Below, in pieces: positions 1 to 10,752 of a stretch of 64,000 bases of DNA; position 1 is the stretch's first letter; the number at the start of each line of letters is the position of its first letter. Below the pieces are notes generated by a model. It was not told where the DNA came from, searched no databases, and was given only the letters and a program-made list of their open reading frames with translations. The DNA comes from Agroathelia rolfsii (Eukaryota > Basidiomycota > Agaricomycetes > Amylocorticiales > Amylocorticiaceae): NCBI GenBank assembly GCA_018343915.1, contig JABRWF010000004.1, positions 2,914,001 to 2,978,000 of the forward strand, read 5' to 3'. The position numbers and the translations under genes were made by a program.

Positions 1-966
1 TAGTAAGCTTGCAGGCGGGCTGTAATGCCGGGTTTTACGTGTACTGCTTGTTTGGTAATTATGTACAAACACCCACGTGCTCCTGTTGCTGCCTTTCGTA
101 ATAGTATATCCTTATCCCTACTTTGCTAGGATTGCGTTCGGTACTCTGGATGTATTGTCTTCCCGTGTGCTCTCTTTGCGTCAAATAGGTAGTACAGATA
201 TTTCTTACTGAGGACAGGCGGCTTAGCCCACCGTGGTCACCAATGTTCGCAGGGACTTGTTACTGCCCTGGCCTAAACGAATAGGACTTAATCACACGTG
301 CGCCCTCCGATGTATTAGGGACTTTAAACACTTAACTGCCTCCTTGTATCGAGGCCTTTTATACGCTTACTAAGTTGCCCTATAGGCCTTACACTTTAAT
401 AAGGAAGGTAGAAAGAGAGGGGGTTGGGCTAGGACGTATGTAAGCCTGAAGGCGAAAGATATATTAGTTTTTATGTAAGTATACAAGAGGGGGGGGTGCC
501 CTTACCTGAAGGCGAAAAGGTCGAAGCTAAGGTTCAGGTAAGGGCTACAGGCTTGTATTTATACATAAAATGAAGGGCCCGTGCGCAGCCTTGATGGTCT
601 GTGCGCAGCAGGGTTCGTAAGCGGAAATGACTAGAATGCAGGGGCAGTGCTTTGTGCCTAAGTCCGATGAGCAACCGATCGGAATGATGAGTCTAGTACT
701 CCTTAGTAATCGCACAGTGATCGGAATGTCCCTGGTTCCTGAGTCTAGACCTTTTGATGAAAAGGAATGATCTAGACTCCGCCTTCCTAATATACTCTTG
801 TCACGAACGCTCCTGTCACGTGGGGCTAACACAGCCAGTAACACGCATGTCAAGACGTCGCCTGCAAGGTATTTTGTCCATTTCTCAATCAATAAAAATC
901 GTAAAAATACAATAAAAATATGTATATGTTCGTAAGGAAAATGCGAAAAATGTCCAACTCATAACA
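1..966 (-). repeat. 3' LTR of element A (truncated by window start)
   Basis: Matches 6490-7455 base for base in register. It ends at 966 in CTCATAACA, the complement of the LTR start TGTTATGAG. The outer 45 bp lie outside the window. About nine differences from the partner LTR are all transitions, and most fall at CpG. The 115-residue minus-strand reading frame inside (545-892, repeated at 7034-7381) is a chance ORF. Confidence 0.95.
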
Positions 967-3900
967 TTACCCCCTTCTCGAGGGAGTTACTCCGGAACTT
1001 CCCTAGTTCCCATCCTGCGGTTTCCTTTGTATTTGTTTCCGTGAAATTTTCTATTGGTCTAAAAGGTAATTCCCCAAAGACTGCAGCGTTTAAGCGTTTA
1101 GGTGCATTGGGGTGCCTCTTGTGGAAATCTCGTATTCTGGCTTGAGCATGTGTCAAATTGTCTGCGGGTTCCCAATTGTCCTCTCCCGGTGCATCCTTCC
1201 AGCTGACAAGGTATTCGAGCCGCTTGGGTCTTCCTGAGATCCTAGAATCCTTTATTTTGGCGACCTCCCATTCTTCTTCTCCTTCTACTTCTACAGGTTC
1301 AGGAGGAGGTTGGTCTCGATCTGATGGCTTATGACCGGACAGAAGGGAGACGTGGAAGACATCGTGAATGGACCATGTCCGGGGGATCTTTAGGCGATAA
1401 GCAAGGGGACCAATCCTTTCTAAGATTTCGTATAGACCAGCAAATTTGGCGGCTAACTTCCTTGTCGGCTGGGATGTTTTCAGGTTTTCGGTGGATAGCC
1501 AAACCTTGTCACCTTTTTGCCACCGGGGTGATTCTCACACGTGCTTATCAAAGGATTCCTTCATCTTTTCTGCAGCTAGGTTGAGCGCTGCTTGGGCATC
1601 GGACTGTGCATCTGAAATGACATGTAGCCAATCTTCTACGGCTGGCGTTTCGAAAACCCCTGTAAGGGAAAAATCCATACGTGGATTGAAACCATAGTTC
1701 ATCCTGAACGGTGACATTTTGGTGGCTGAATGTTGCCGGTTGTTCAGAGCAAACTCAGCGGAAGGGAGTAGTCTTGCCCAGTCATCTTGTCGGTGTGATA
1801 CAAAGAATCTCAGATACGCTTCAAGTTCTTGGTTTACGCATTCAGATTGGCCATCGGTTTGAGGGTGGTAGGCGGTTGACATAGCCGTGATGATTCCCAA
1901 GCGCTTGTGTACCTCCTTCATGACCTTGCTTGCAAATTGCGGTCCTCGGTCAGATGTGATCCTGGATGGTAAACCATGAAGCTTGAAAACGTGTGACCAC
2001 AAGATTTCTGCTGTTCCAATAGCATTGATTTTCTCAGTTGTGGGAATGATATGGGCCATTTTCGAGAAACGATCAACTACTACTAGGATACTGTCATAGC
2101 CTTGAGAGTCTGGGAGCTTAACTATCATGTCCATAGTAATGTGATCCCAAGGTCTAGTGGGTGTAGGGAGCGGTTCGAGTAGGCCAAAGGCAGGAAGACG
2201 TGAAGACTTGTTCTGGATGCAGACTTGGCAGGTTTCGACATACTCGTTTACTGCCTTGGCATCCCAGGCCACCAATAGTTGCGTGATACCAATTCAAGTG
2301 TCTTGTGTTGGCCTGGATGACCGCTAAGTAAACTGTCATGGTACATAGAAATAACCTTGGTTCGGATCTCCTTGTCTGCAGGCACATAAACCCTTCCTTG
2401 TCGTAGAATAATCCCATTTTCCTGATTCCATTCCTCTAGACCCTTCTGAAGTTTGACAGGGCCTAGGTCTTTAACCAGCCGAAGTGCTTCTGCAACCTCT
2501 GCCTCAGGAGAAGCGTTCCGGATCCTTTTGAGTAGTTCAGATTCCCCTTCCATCAAGACGTGACCCCGTCAAGCGGCATTTATCCGGAAGAGCTTTGGAT
2601 CGAGTAAAACTACATCCTGATTGTCATCGGCATCTGAAACCTGAAGATCAGGTCGTCGGGACAATGCATCTGCCTTGCCATTTTCTGCACCCTTCTGATA
2701 ATGGATCCGGAAATTAAAATCTGCCAGGAATAGGGACCAGCGGGCCTGACGACGGGTGAGGTTACGAGCAGTGGTCCAGTATTCCAGGTTCTTATGGTCG
2801 GTCCAGATTTCGAATGGTTCAGGTAGTCCTTGGAGCAGGTGACGCCAATGGTCCAATGCACGAATAACCCTAAGCATTTCCTTATCCCAGATGTCATAAT
2901 TTCTTTCTGCGTCATTCATGGACTGAGATAAGAAAGCGATGGGATGCCAGGCACCAGATTCATCCTTCTGACTAAGGACTGCACCAGTGGCGTATGAGGA
3001 GGCATCTGTTTCGACTCGAGTTAAGGCCCCTTGATCGTAGGAGCGTAGCACTGGAGCAGTGCTAAAAGCTTTCTTGAGGTTGTCAAAGCTCTCCTGCTCT
3101 TCAGAATCCCAAGTCCAGTCAACCTTCCCTGTAAGGCGGTCCAGGGGTTTGCAAATCTTTCCAAAGTCACGGATGAAATGCCTGTAGTAATTGGCCAGGC
3201 CACGGAACTTGCGGACTTCTTTTACGTTCTTAGGGGTTGGCCAGTCAAGGATTGGTTTAACCTTTTTGGGATCCATGCGGACTTGACGGTGCGAGACAAT
3301 AAAACCCAGGATGTTCACTTCAGGTTTCTCCACTTTGAATTTGTCCAGGTTACCATACAGATTATGCTCCCTTAGGATTGAAAGGACTTCTCTAGTGACT
3401 TCCCGTAGTTTTTCCTTTGTTTCTGCTCCAATAATGACATCGTCGATATAGACTCTGACAAATCCTAGTTGGACTAGGCGTAGGAGGATATCATCCATTA
3501 ATGCTTGCATAGAGGAAGGAGCATTGCAAAGTCCAAAGGGCATAACCAAGGGTTCAAAAAGTCCACGTGATGTGATGAAGGCGGCCTTGCATTCATCTCC
3601 TTCCCTAATCCGAATGTTGTTGAATCCTGCTCGTAGGTCGATCTTGGTGAACCAACGGAATCTGGTCATGTGCTCGACAATTTCGGAGATTAAGGGAAGA
3701 GGGTAGGCATTTTTGACTGTTTGCTTATTGAGGGCACGATAATCCTGGACAGGACGGAGCTTTCCATTCTTCTTGGGTACAAAGAACATCGGGGCGGCGA
3801 ATTCACTTTCAGATTTACGAATATATCCCTTGGCCAGGTTGTCGTCAATCCATTCATTGAGTGCATCAGTTTCATTGCTGCTGAGGGGGTATACACGCCC

Positions 3901-4541
3901 TCGTCTGAGCTTGGTTTCATCAAGCAACTCAATCTTATGGTCTGACGATTTATGGCTAGGTAATCTACTCGCTTCCTCTTCAGAGAAAACATCAGCGAAA
4001 TCCTCATATCCAGGCGGCATTGTAGTAGTGGCTTGCACGACTTCCTTTTCAGGTAGGAATGTAACCTCAGCAGATTTCCAGTCAATAACAGGGTTTTCGA
4101 GTCGCAACCAATCGATACCAAGAATAACATCTTCTTGGCCAATGTCTACAATGCATAAGGGTAGGTATTTCCTTTCTGATCCTATCGTAGTATCAAGAAT
4201 TGCAACGGATTCGATTTTCCCTATTTGGTTTGCGGAGTTATCTATGTTGTATAAAGGGATAGGGCGAGGTAATTTTTTTGTAGGTATTTTATGTTTTTCT
4301 ATGTATCTATAATTTACAAAGGAAGAGGAAGCACCGGAATCAATCATAGCGAAAGTAGAGAAATTTCTAAAAGGTCCATGGAACATGATAGGAACCTTGA
4401 GGTGCTGTCCATTCACACCTGCAAGGGAAAAGTAAGAAGAAGAGGAGACAGAAATGTTGTTACAAGAGGAGAATGAAGAAAGTCTATTTTGTACGTATGG
4501 GTCAGACTGAATAGCCCTTTCAGCTGACCTTAAGAAAAACC
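959..4541 (-). pseudogene. pol: Element A pol (PR-RT-RNase H-integrase-chromodomain), three lesions
   Basis: Read in the -1 frame from the gag end. The protease motif DSGASSSF is near 4335. RT carries FGLCNAPSS and the catalytic YIDD at 3439-3450. RNase H has TDASSYATG and DHKNLEYW. Integrase has the zinc region (NYWWPGM, CxxC), then TSDRGPQF. The C-terminus has a chromodomain (RLEYLVSWK, near 1150-1300). Lesions are TGA at 2569-2571 where relatives have Arg (CGA to TGA), a 1-bp loss near 2260 in the integrase zinc region relative to element C, and TGA at 1535-1537 (Arg in C). The reading frame ends five codons after the Lys of the PPT, with its stop inside the 3' LTR. PR and RT through RNase H are undamaged, and the element could be repaired in trans by relatives. 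Confidence 0.92.
967..979 (-). other. Polypurine tract of element A
   Basis: On the minus strand the 13 bases before the 3' LTR read GAGAAGGGGGTAA, the expected plus-strand primer position in an LTR retrotransposon. The pol reading frame runs through it and stops inside the LTR. Confidence 0.85.
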
Positions 4542-6032
4542 CATCTGGTCCTTGAGGGCAGCGATGGCCGCCGCTTGTTCCTCCATAATTTGCATCATAT
4601 GGTCCGGAACCGTATATGCTGGAGGGCTCGTAGAAGCAGGTGGGCCTGCCGGGGTTGGTGCAGGAGCGGGTGCCACCGGTTGAACTGATGCAGAGATTGT
4701 GGCTTGTCCGGGTGGTGCAGGTGGTCTTGGTCTGTATCCGAGGAGAGGACATCTGCGCTTTGGATGACCAAGTTGGCCACAATGGAAGCACTGCGCCTTC
4801 GACCAATCCCTAGGCGGGAACGATGGTCTTCCCTGGAATGAGGGTTGACTGGTAGAAGGCATAGCGACCTGAGCCGCGTTAATCGTGATGGGGTTTGTAA
4901 CTGACCCAGCTACAGGGACCCGAGGCCTCCATGTGTCCTGCCACAGTCCTGCAGAGCGTAGTCCTTGTTTGGCGCGTAAGGCAGCATCCATAGCCTTCTG
5001 CACCGTTTCTAGGTTGGCTTGATCCCAACCACCAAGCACGTTCCGGATTTTGGGATTTAACCCATCCAGGAATTGGACTCGCCAATCCTCCTCTAATAGG
5101 TCCGTCTGTTGTGCAGTTGACCAAAAGTCCGTGATATAATCTTGGGTACTGCGGGACCCCTGCTTTAATCCCTTGAGCTTGTCAAGGGCCGACCGCTTGT
5201 AATCCCAGGATCCATAAAGCCCACGAAAGGCCTTATAAAAGTCTTCGAAGATAAAGGGGGGGGCTCCCTTAACCTTCTCCTCTGCTTTGATCTGATCAGA
5301 CCATTTCTCGGACCACCTCCTCAGACCTCCTTCCAGTAATGAGATCAGCAACCTTCCCTTGTCACGATCTGAACTGTATAAGGTGGGATTGAGACCAAGA
5401 TAGTTCTCAAATCCTAAAATGAAATCCTTGTACTTTTCACGGTCACCCGTGAACTTCGAGGGTTCCTTGCCTCTTTCTTTCATTGAGGCTACCGTGACAA
5501 CCTGTGGTGCAGGTGTTGGTGCCGGTGCAGGGGTAGGGGCGGGTCGATTGGCTATCTCAACCAGCTTGCGCTGGGTTTCCGTCATATACCTCATCATTTC
5601 CGTCGTCTGACGCTGCATTTCCAGCATCTGACCCATAAATTGTTCGAAGCCTGAAGACATGGTTGGTGAGGGGGGGCGTGTGACAGCAGGGGTTTGGGTG
5701 CGAGGGGTAGGGATGGGTGTACAGATTCTAGGAGTGACAACAGGGGTTGGGACACGTGAGCGTGTGCGTGAGGCTATCGGTTCAGGTTCTGGCTCCCGAT
5801 AATCAGAGGGCGACGGATATACTTCCTCTTCAAGTTCTTCTTCGTCTTTGTCCTCCTCTTCTTCGGATTCTTCTGGAGTGGCGGGTTTAGGAGGGGACGG
5901 GAGTTTAGGCGGTGTAGGAACCTTAGGAGGCTGTGAGAATGTGGGTTGTGGAGCAGGTGCGGATACGGAGGGACGTGCGGAGGTTTTGGCGGCGGGTTGT
6001 GCGGGTGCCTTTCCTTTTCTGGATTGGCTCAT
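4530..6032 (-). CDS. gag: Element A Gag, intact, 500 aa
   Basis: The intact frame starts at ATG 6032 (MSQSRKGKAP). The first 140 residues are Pro-rich, with an acidic stretch (about 55-70) and Arg/Pro repeats. The helical retrotransposon capsid domain follows (FENYLGLNP, GGLRRWSEKW, DFYKAFRGLYGSWDYK, about 200-330). A single CCHC knuckle, CFHCGQLGHPKRRC, lies near residue 415, then a Pro/Ala-rich tail. It should form the particle that packages element RNA. The ORF ends KDQMGFS-stop next to the frameshift heptamer. Elements C and K carry degenerate copies of the same protein, and C supports this start. K has ATA in the start position. Confidence 0.95.
   Translation of the reverse strand: MSQSRKGKAPAQPAAKTSARPSVSAPAPQPTFSQPPKVPTPPKLPSPPKPATPEESEEEEDKDEEELEEEVYPSPSDYREPEPEPIASRTRSRVPTPVVTPRICTPIPTPRTQTPAVTRPPSPTMSSGFEQFMGQMLEMQRQTTEMMRYMTETQRKLVEIANRPAPTPAPAPTPAPQVVTVASMKERGKEPSKFTGDREKYKDFILGFENYLGLNPTLYSSDRDKGRLLISLLEGGLRRWSEKWSDQIKAEEKVKGAPPFIFEDFYKAFRGLYGSWDYKRSALDKLKGLKQGSRSTQDYITDFWSTAQQTDLLEEDWRVQFLDGLNPKIRNVLGGWDQANLETVQKAMDAALRAKQGLRSAGLWQDTWRPRVPVAGSVTNPITINAAQVAMPSTSQPSFQGRPSFPPRDWSKAQCFHCGQLGHPKRRCPLLGYRPRPPAPPGQATISASVQPVAPAPAPTPAGPPASTSPPAYTVPDHMMQIMEEQAAAIAALKDQMGFS
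4536..4542 (-). promoter_or_regulatory. -1 frameshift heptamer G GGT TTT at gag/pol junction of A
   Basis: In the gag frame the codons read ATG GGT TTT TCT TAA. The heptamer G GGT TTT fits X XXY YYZ, and slipping back one base enters the pol frame (F-L-R-S-A-E-R). The same heptamer occurs at five other gag/pol junctions in the window (B, C, I, K, L). Confidence 0.75.
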
Positions 6033-6444
6033 AAACTTGTGGAGCTAGGGCTCAACACGGATTCGTTGTCTTCTTCAAACTCTAGGCACCAAGCGGAGTG
6101 CCTCTGGTAACGTATGTAAAAGGGGAGTGAAATGATTTGTGTGAGCAGGCAGTTTTACACCTAAAGAGGTGTCCCTAGAAGCAGCAGGCTAACCCTGCGG
6201 TAGCACCTTCGGGTAATGACACAAGGTTTCCCTGGAACGTACAGGTACTCCCAAGCCTAAATCTGAACAGGTTAAAACTGGGTATTAGATCCCAGCTAAT
6301 TGCTTCTGCAAACAGTTCAAGCTCAACACAAATTTGACAAAGGAAACGTATATAAAATCTTTTCTTGCTTGTGCTATTTGGCAGTGAATCAGACTGCACA
6401 CTGGAGCGAGGCTCAACAGTGGATTAGGTATAGCTTCGACCTAA
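6033..6444 (-). other. 5' leader of element A with primer-binding site
   Basis: About 410 bases between the 5' LTR and the gag ATG, without a convincing ORF. The PBS is at the LTR-proximal end. Element C has a homologous leader at 22407-22820 and K at 50247-50655. Confidence 0.7.
6432..6442 (-). other. Self-complementary primer-binding site of A
   Basis: The minus strand reads AGGTCGAAGCT, two bases after the LTR end. It is the exact reverse complement of AGCTTCGACCT in the LTR (complement of 7007-7017). I see no tRNA-3'-end (TGG-type) PBS. This matches the Tf1-type self-priming layout, in which the RNA 5' end primes reverse transcription. Confidence 0.85.
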
Positions 6445-6934
6445 TGTCAAGGCTTACGCGCTTGACTATACCAAAAGACACAACCTGCTTAGTAAGCTTG
6501 TAGGCGGGCTGTAACGCCGGGTTTTACGTGTACTGCTTGTTTGGTAATTATGTACGAACACCCACGTGCTCCCGTTGCTGCCTTTCGTAATAGTATATCC
6601 TTATCCCTACTTTGCTAGGATTGCGTTCGGTACTCTGGACGTATTGTCTTCCCGTGTGCTCTCTTTGCGTCAAATAGGTAGTACAGATATTTCTTACTGA
6701 GGACAGGCGGCTTAGCCCACCGTGGTCACCAATGTTTGCAGGGACTTGTTACTGCCCTGGCCTAAACGAATAGGACTTAATCACACGTGCGCCCTCCGAT
6801 GTATTAGGGACTTTAAACACTTAACTGCCTCCTTGTATCGAGGCCTTTTATATGCTTACTAAGTTGCCCTATAGGCCTTACACTTTAATAAGGAAGGTAG
6901 AAAGAGAGGGGGTTGGGCTAGGACGTATGTAAGC

Positions 6935-6994
6935 CTGAAGGCGAAAGATATATTAGTTTTTATGTAAGTATACAAGAGGGGGGGGTGCCCTTAC
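6935..6994 (-). other. Intron-like 60-nt segment inside the A LTR
   Basis: On the minus strand the sequence reads CCTTCAG then GTAAGGGC at the donor, CTAAT as branch-point candidate about 20 nt before the end, and CGCCTTCAG at the acceptor. Donor and acceptor sides carry the same direct repeat CGCCTTCAG. Length is 60 nt, typical of basidiomycete introns. The left LTR copy is 446-505. Confidence 0.6.
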
Positions 6995-7006
6995 CTGAAG
7001 GCGAAA

Positions 7007-7052
7007 AGGTCGAAGCTAAGGTTCAGGTAAGGGCTACAGGCTTGTATTTATA
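7007..7052 (-). promoter_or_regulatory. LTR promoter and self-primer of A
   Basis: On the minus strand a TATAAATA box (7045-7052) is followed 35 bases later by the 11-mer AGCTTCGACCT (7007-7017), the inferred RNA 5' end that pairs with the PBS. The left LTR has the same at 518-563. Confidence 0.75.
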
Positions 7053-7455
7053 CATAAAATGAAGGGCCCGTGCGCAGCCTTGATGGTCTGTGCGCAGTAG
7101 GGTTCGTAAGCGGAAATGACTAGAATGCAGGGGCAGTGCTTTGTGCCTAAGTCCGATGAGCAACCGATCGGAATGATGAGTCTAGTACTCCTTAGTAATC
7201 GCACAGTGATCGGAATGTCCCTGGTTCCTGAGTCTAGACCTTTTGATGAAAAGGAATGATCTAGACTCCGCCTTCCTAATATACTCTTGTCACGAACGCT
7301 CCTGTCACGTGGGGCTAACACAGCCAGTAACACGCATGTCAAGACGTTGCCTGCAAGGTATTTTGTCCATTTCTCAATCAATAAAAATCGTAAAAATACA
7401 ATAAAAATATGTATATGTTCGTAAGGAAAATGCGAAAAATGTCCAACTCATAACA

Positions 7456-10400
7456 AATCCAAGGTTACATGTTCCCATGGTTTGCCTGGTACAGGGAGGG
7501 GTTGGAGTAATCTGGGTAACGCTTGTCTACTAGGCTTATTCGCTTGGCATAGCAGGCAGGAATCCACATATTGGTTTATTTCTTTTGTCATATTAATCCA
7601 ATAGTAATTTCTGCTTATAAGCTCTAGAGTTTTTGCGCATCCTGGGTGTCCTGCTAGTGCTGAGTCATGATATTTGGCCAAAATCTTTTCTTTCAAACTT
7701 TTGTTGGGGGGCACAAATACCTTTTCTTTATACAGTACTAGTCCATCCTCTGTTTCCCAATCCTGTAGACCCAAGGTAATTTGTCGTGGACCTATCTTGA
7801 CAATCTGATAGAGGGATTCCAGCAACTCAGTGCTCTCCCGTCTAATGTCTGCCAAGATCTCCTTTTCTCCTTCAACAACAACATGCCCTCTTTTTGATGC
7901 CATAATTTTGAAATGGGACGGTTGCAATACAGTGATGTTCAGGTTATCCTGGGATTCTTCTGTATAGAAATCTGGTCGTCGGGATAGGGCATCTGCTCGT
8001 CCATTGGTTGATCCTTTTTTGTAGCATAAAGTGAAGTTATACTCTTGCAGGATTCTATACCAACGTGCTTATCGACGACTTAGATGTTGACTCATTGCCC
8101 AATATTCCAAATTTTTATGATCCGACCAGATTTCTACTGGTTTTGGTAACCCAATAATATAATGGTGCCATTCTTCTAATGCTCAAATGATCGCTAGCAT
8201 TTCCTTATCCCAGATGTCATAGTTTCGTTGAGCATCATCCATGGATTTGGAATGGAAAGCAATGGGGTGCCATTCATCATCATCCTGTAACTGGGAGAAA
8301 ACTCCACCAGTTGCGTAACCTGAGGCATCAGTCTCAATTCGACTTTCTCTTTGATGGTCATATATTGCCAATACCAGGGCTGTAGTAAAGGCTTTTTTGA
8401 GATTGTCAAATGATTGCTGTTCCTCTTCTTCCCATCTCCAAGCGCCTTTGCCTGTCAATCTATCAAGAGGTTTGGTGATATCGCTGAACCCTTTGATGAA
8501 TCTCCGGTAGTAATTAGCTAGACCTCTGAACTTTTGCACATCTTTGACCGTCTTAGGGACAGGCCAGTCCAAGATTGCTTGTACTTTTTCATTGGTCATT
8601 TGTACGCGGTTATAGCTAATTATTACGCCTAAAAATTCCACCTCTGGTACTTCGAATAGGCATTTCTCTAGGTTTGCAAATAGATCGTTTTCTGCTAACC
8701 TCCGTAAAACCTCATGTACTGTCAAGGGTCTACTCCTTGACTATGTTACGTTGGGCGTGGGGGGCCTACTTGTATCACAATCAAACAATAAACCTCTTAA
8801 CCTTAAGACTAAGTACCTAAAAAGCAAGTTTTCCCACAGATACGCAAGCCCTTAATCTATTGAGGGAGCGCCGGGTACTCTGCTTACTTCTTACGATGCT
8901 CTTTATGAATTCACACACTTATGAGGGGATTTGCACCACCTCCTATTGAGAGAGAGAGAGAGAAGGGAAGGGGGGGTTGCTAGGAACCTGGCTCTAGGCC
9001 AAAAGTAAACCCTGAAGGCGAAGATTTGATTTAGTAATCTATTTAGTGAATACAAACTTTATTACTTGCCTGAAGGCGAAGAGGTTGAAGCTGAGCTCTT
9101 CAGGACAAGTTACATGCACTATTTATACTACTATGGAAGGGTCCGTGCGCAGCTTTGTTGGTCTGTGCGCAGAGGGAAATAGAAGCATAGACGTGGCAAT
9201 GCAGGGGAAGATCTTTTTAGCCTAACTCCACCGGGCATCCGTGTGGAGATCCGTTTCCGGACTGGTACCGGTAACCATTAGGAATTGATCAGGGAAGGAA
9301 GTCTGTGTTCCTAGGCTGTGCGTGATGGTGAAATAGAAGTACGCGCAGCCCCGAGATTACACCTGTGACGTGCGGCTTGGAACACGTGAGGGCCAATCAC
9401 ATGACCACTGCACTGCCCACAGTCCACGCCCTAAAGGGTAATTTTTATAAGAAAATAAAGGAAAAGGCAAAGGAAATGCAATAACTAATTAACAAATAGT
9501 CCAAATAATACAAGAAATAGACCGAAAAATTCGCAAAAATTCCATCTCATGACATGTACCAATCGTCGGTGTTCTTCTAGGTTGGCAGTGGCAATAATGA
9601 TGTCGTCTATATACACATACACTAATCCTTGTGCAATTAGGTCTGCGAATATTTCATCCATCATTGCTTGAAAAGTGGCTGGGGCATTACATAAACCAAA
9701 TGTCATTACTAGGGGTTCAAAAAGTCCTCGAGGGGTTATGAATGCAGCCCGCTCTTGGTGTCCTTCTTTGATAAGTACGTTATTGTATCCCTATCGTAAG
9801 TCCAACTTGGTAAATATTTTAGCCCTAGAGAGCCCATCAACAATAGAGGAAATGAGCGGCAATGGGTAGGAGTTTTTTATAGTGATATTATTCAGTCGGC
9901 GATAATCCACTATTGGCCTTAATTTCCCATTTTTCTTGGGTATGAAAAAAAAAGGTGAGGCATAGGGGCTTTGGGACTTTCTTATATAGCCCTTAGCCAG
10001 GTTTTCCTCCAAATACACATCTAGCTCTTTTAGCTCTGGGATTGACAGAGGGTATACCTTAGCTCTTTTCATCTCTGCTCCTTCTACCAGTTCAATTTTG
10101 TGGTCATAAGGTTTACTGGTAGGGAATCGCTGAGACTCAGCTTTGGAAAACACTCTGGCATGTTGTTGGTATTGGGGTGGCAAGCCCGATGTCGCTGCCA
10201 ATTTTGGAGGGGATTCCTCATCTTTTATGATTTTATTGATTTTTTTATATTCCTTATCTTTTAACAAATCGTCCATTAATGTTACATTTCCCTTTTTCCA
10301 ATTAATGATGGGGTTTTCTAGTCTTAGCCAATCAATACCTAGGATTACATCCTTGGTACCAATGTCTACTACCAAAAATACTAATCGTCGTTTTTCTTGT

Positions 10401-10752
10401 CCTATCTGAGTTAAAAGGGTGATGTATTCCGAAATGAAACCGATTGTATTGGGGGAGTTGTCTATGTTATACAAAGGAATTTTTTTATGTAATGGTGATG
10501 TTTTTATATTGTGTTTTTCTACAAATTTTTTATTTATAAAGGTGGAGGTGGCTCCAGAATCGATCATGGCTGATAAAGAAATAGTAGAAAAGTGTCCATG
10601 GAACATGATAGGTATATTTAGGTGTTGTCCATGCACACCTTGTACAGAAGAAGCAGAGATAGAGAAAGAAGAAGAAGTAAAAATAGAAGACATTTTGTTT
10701 TGTACAAATTGGTCAGTAGCATTGGCTGCATACTCTGACCGATTTAAAAACC
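7456..10752 (-). pseudogene. pol: Element B pol, PR-RT-RNase H-integrase N-part, interrupted
   Basis: PR has DSGATSTF near 10560. RT runs from KVYPLSIPELKELD to KIFTKLDLR, followed by TAG where relatives have Trp. It continues with FGLCNAPATFQ and YIDD (about 9610), then the solo LTR at 8720-9554, then RT thumb (FANLEKC) and RNase H (TDASGYATGG, NYDIWDKE). Nonsense changes follow after EMLAII (CGA to TGA type) and after LSRR (CAA to TAA type). The integrase zinc region (HDSALAGHPG, CLLCQANK) is cut by element A after WEHVTLDL. With the 840-bp LTR plus target-site copy removed the frame is continuous, so decay is by substitution only. Confidence 0.9.
8720..9554 (-). repeat. Solo LTR, family D, 835 bp, TSD TGTAC
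   Basis: Ends TGTCAAGGG...CTCATGACA. TGTAC flanks both sides (8715-8719 and 9555-9559). The minus strand has TATAAATAG 35 bases before AGCTTCAACCT (complement of 9082-9092), and a 58-nt GC-AG intron-like segment at 9012-9069. No internal sequence remains, consistent with LTR-LTR recombination. Confidence 0.95.

Larger units (their letters stand above)
1..7455 (-). mobile_element. Element A: Ty3/gypsy chromovirus, family 1, left LTR cut by window edge
   Basis: On the minus strand the order is 5' LTR (6445-7455), PBS, leader, gag, pol, PPT, 3' LTR (1-966). The two LTRs align without a gap (position n matches n+6489) and differ at about nine sites, all transitions. The restored length is about 7.5 kb, the same as element C (7497 bp without its insertion), so A, C and K form one family. 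A is inserted in the integrase region of element B; the right flank is AATCC, and the left target-site copy lies outside the window. Gag is intact and pol has three lesions, so this is a recent insertion, probably non-autonomous. Confidence 0.95.
6445..7455 (-). repeat. 5' LTR of element A, 1011 bp
   Basis: Starts TGTTATGAGTTGGAC and ends AAGCCTTGACA on the minus strand, with TGT...ACA termini. It contains TATA, self-primer and intron-like modules listed separately. It abuts PBS on one side and B integrase on the other. Confidence 0.95.

Noticed and set aside
545..892. 115-residue minus-strand ORF repeated at 7034-7381 and in shortened form at 16930 and 24281
   Set aside because: It lies wholly within family-1 LTRs, overlaps TATA and leader signals, and has no protein-like motif. 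Repetition reflects the LTR copies.
8946..8975. GA-rich runs in D LTRs as regulatory microsatellites
   Set aside because: Present at the same place in most LTR families, variable in length, no further evidence of function.
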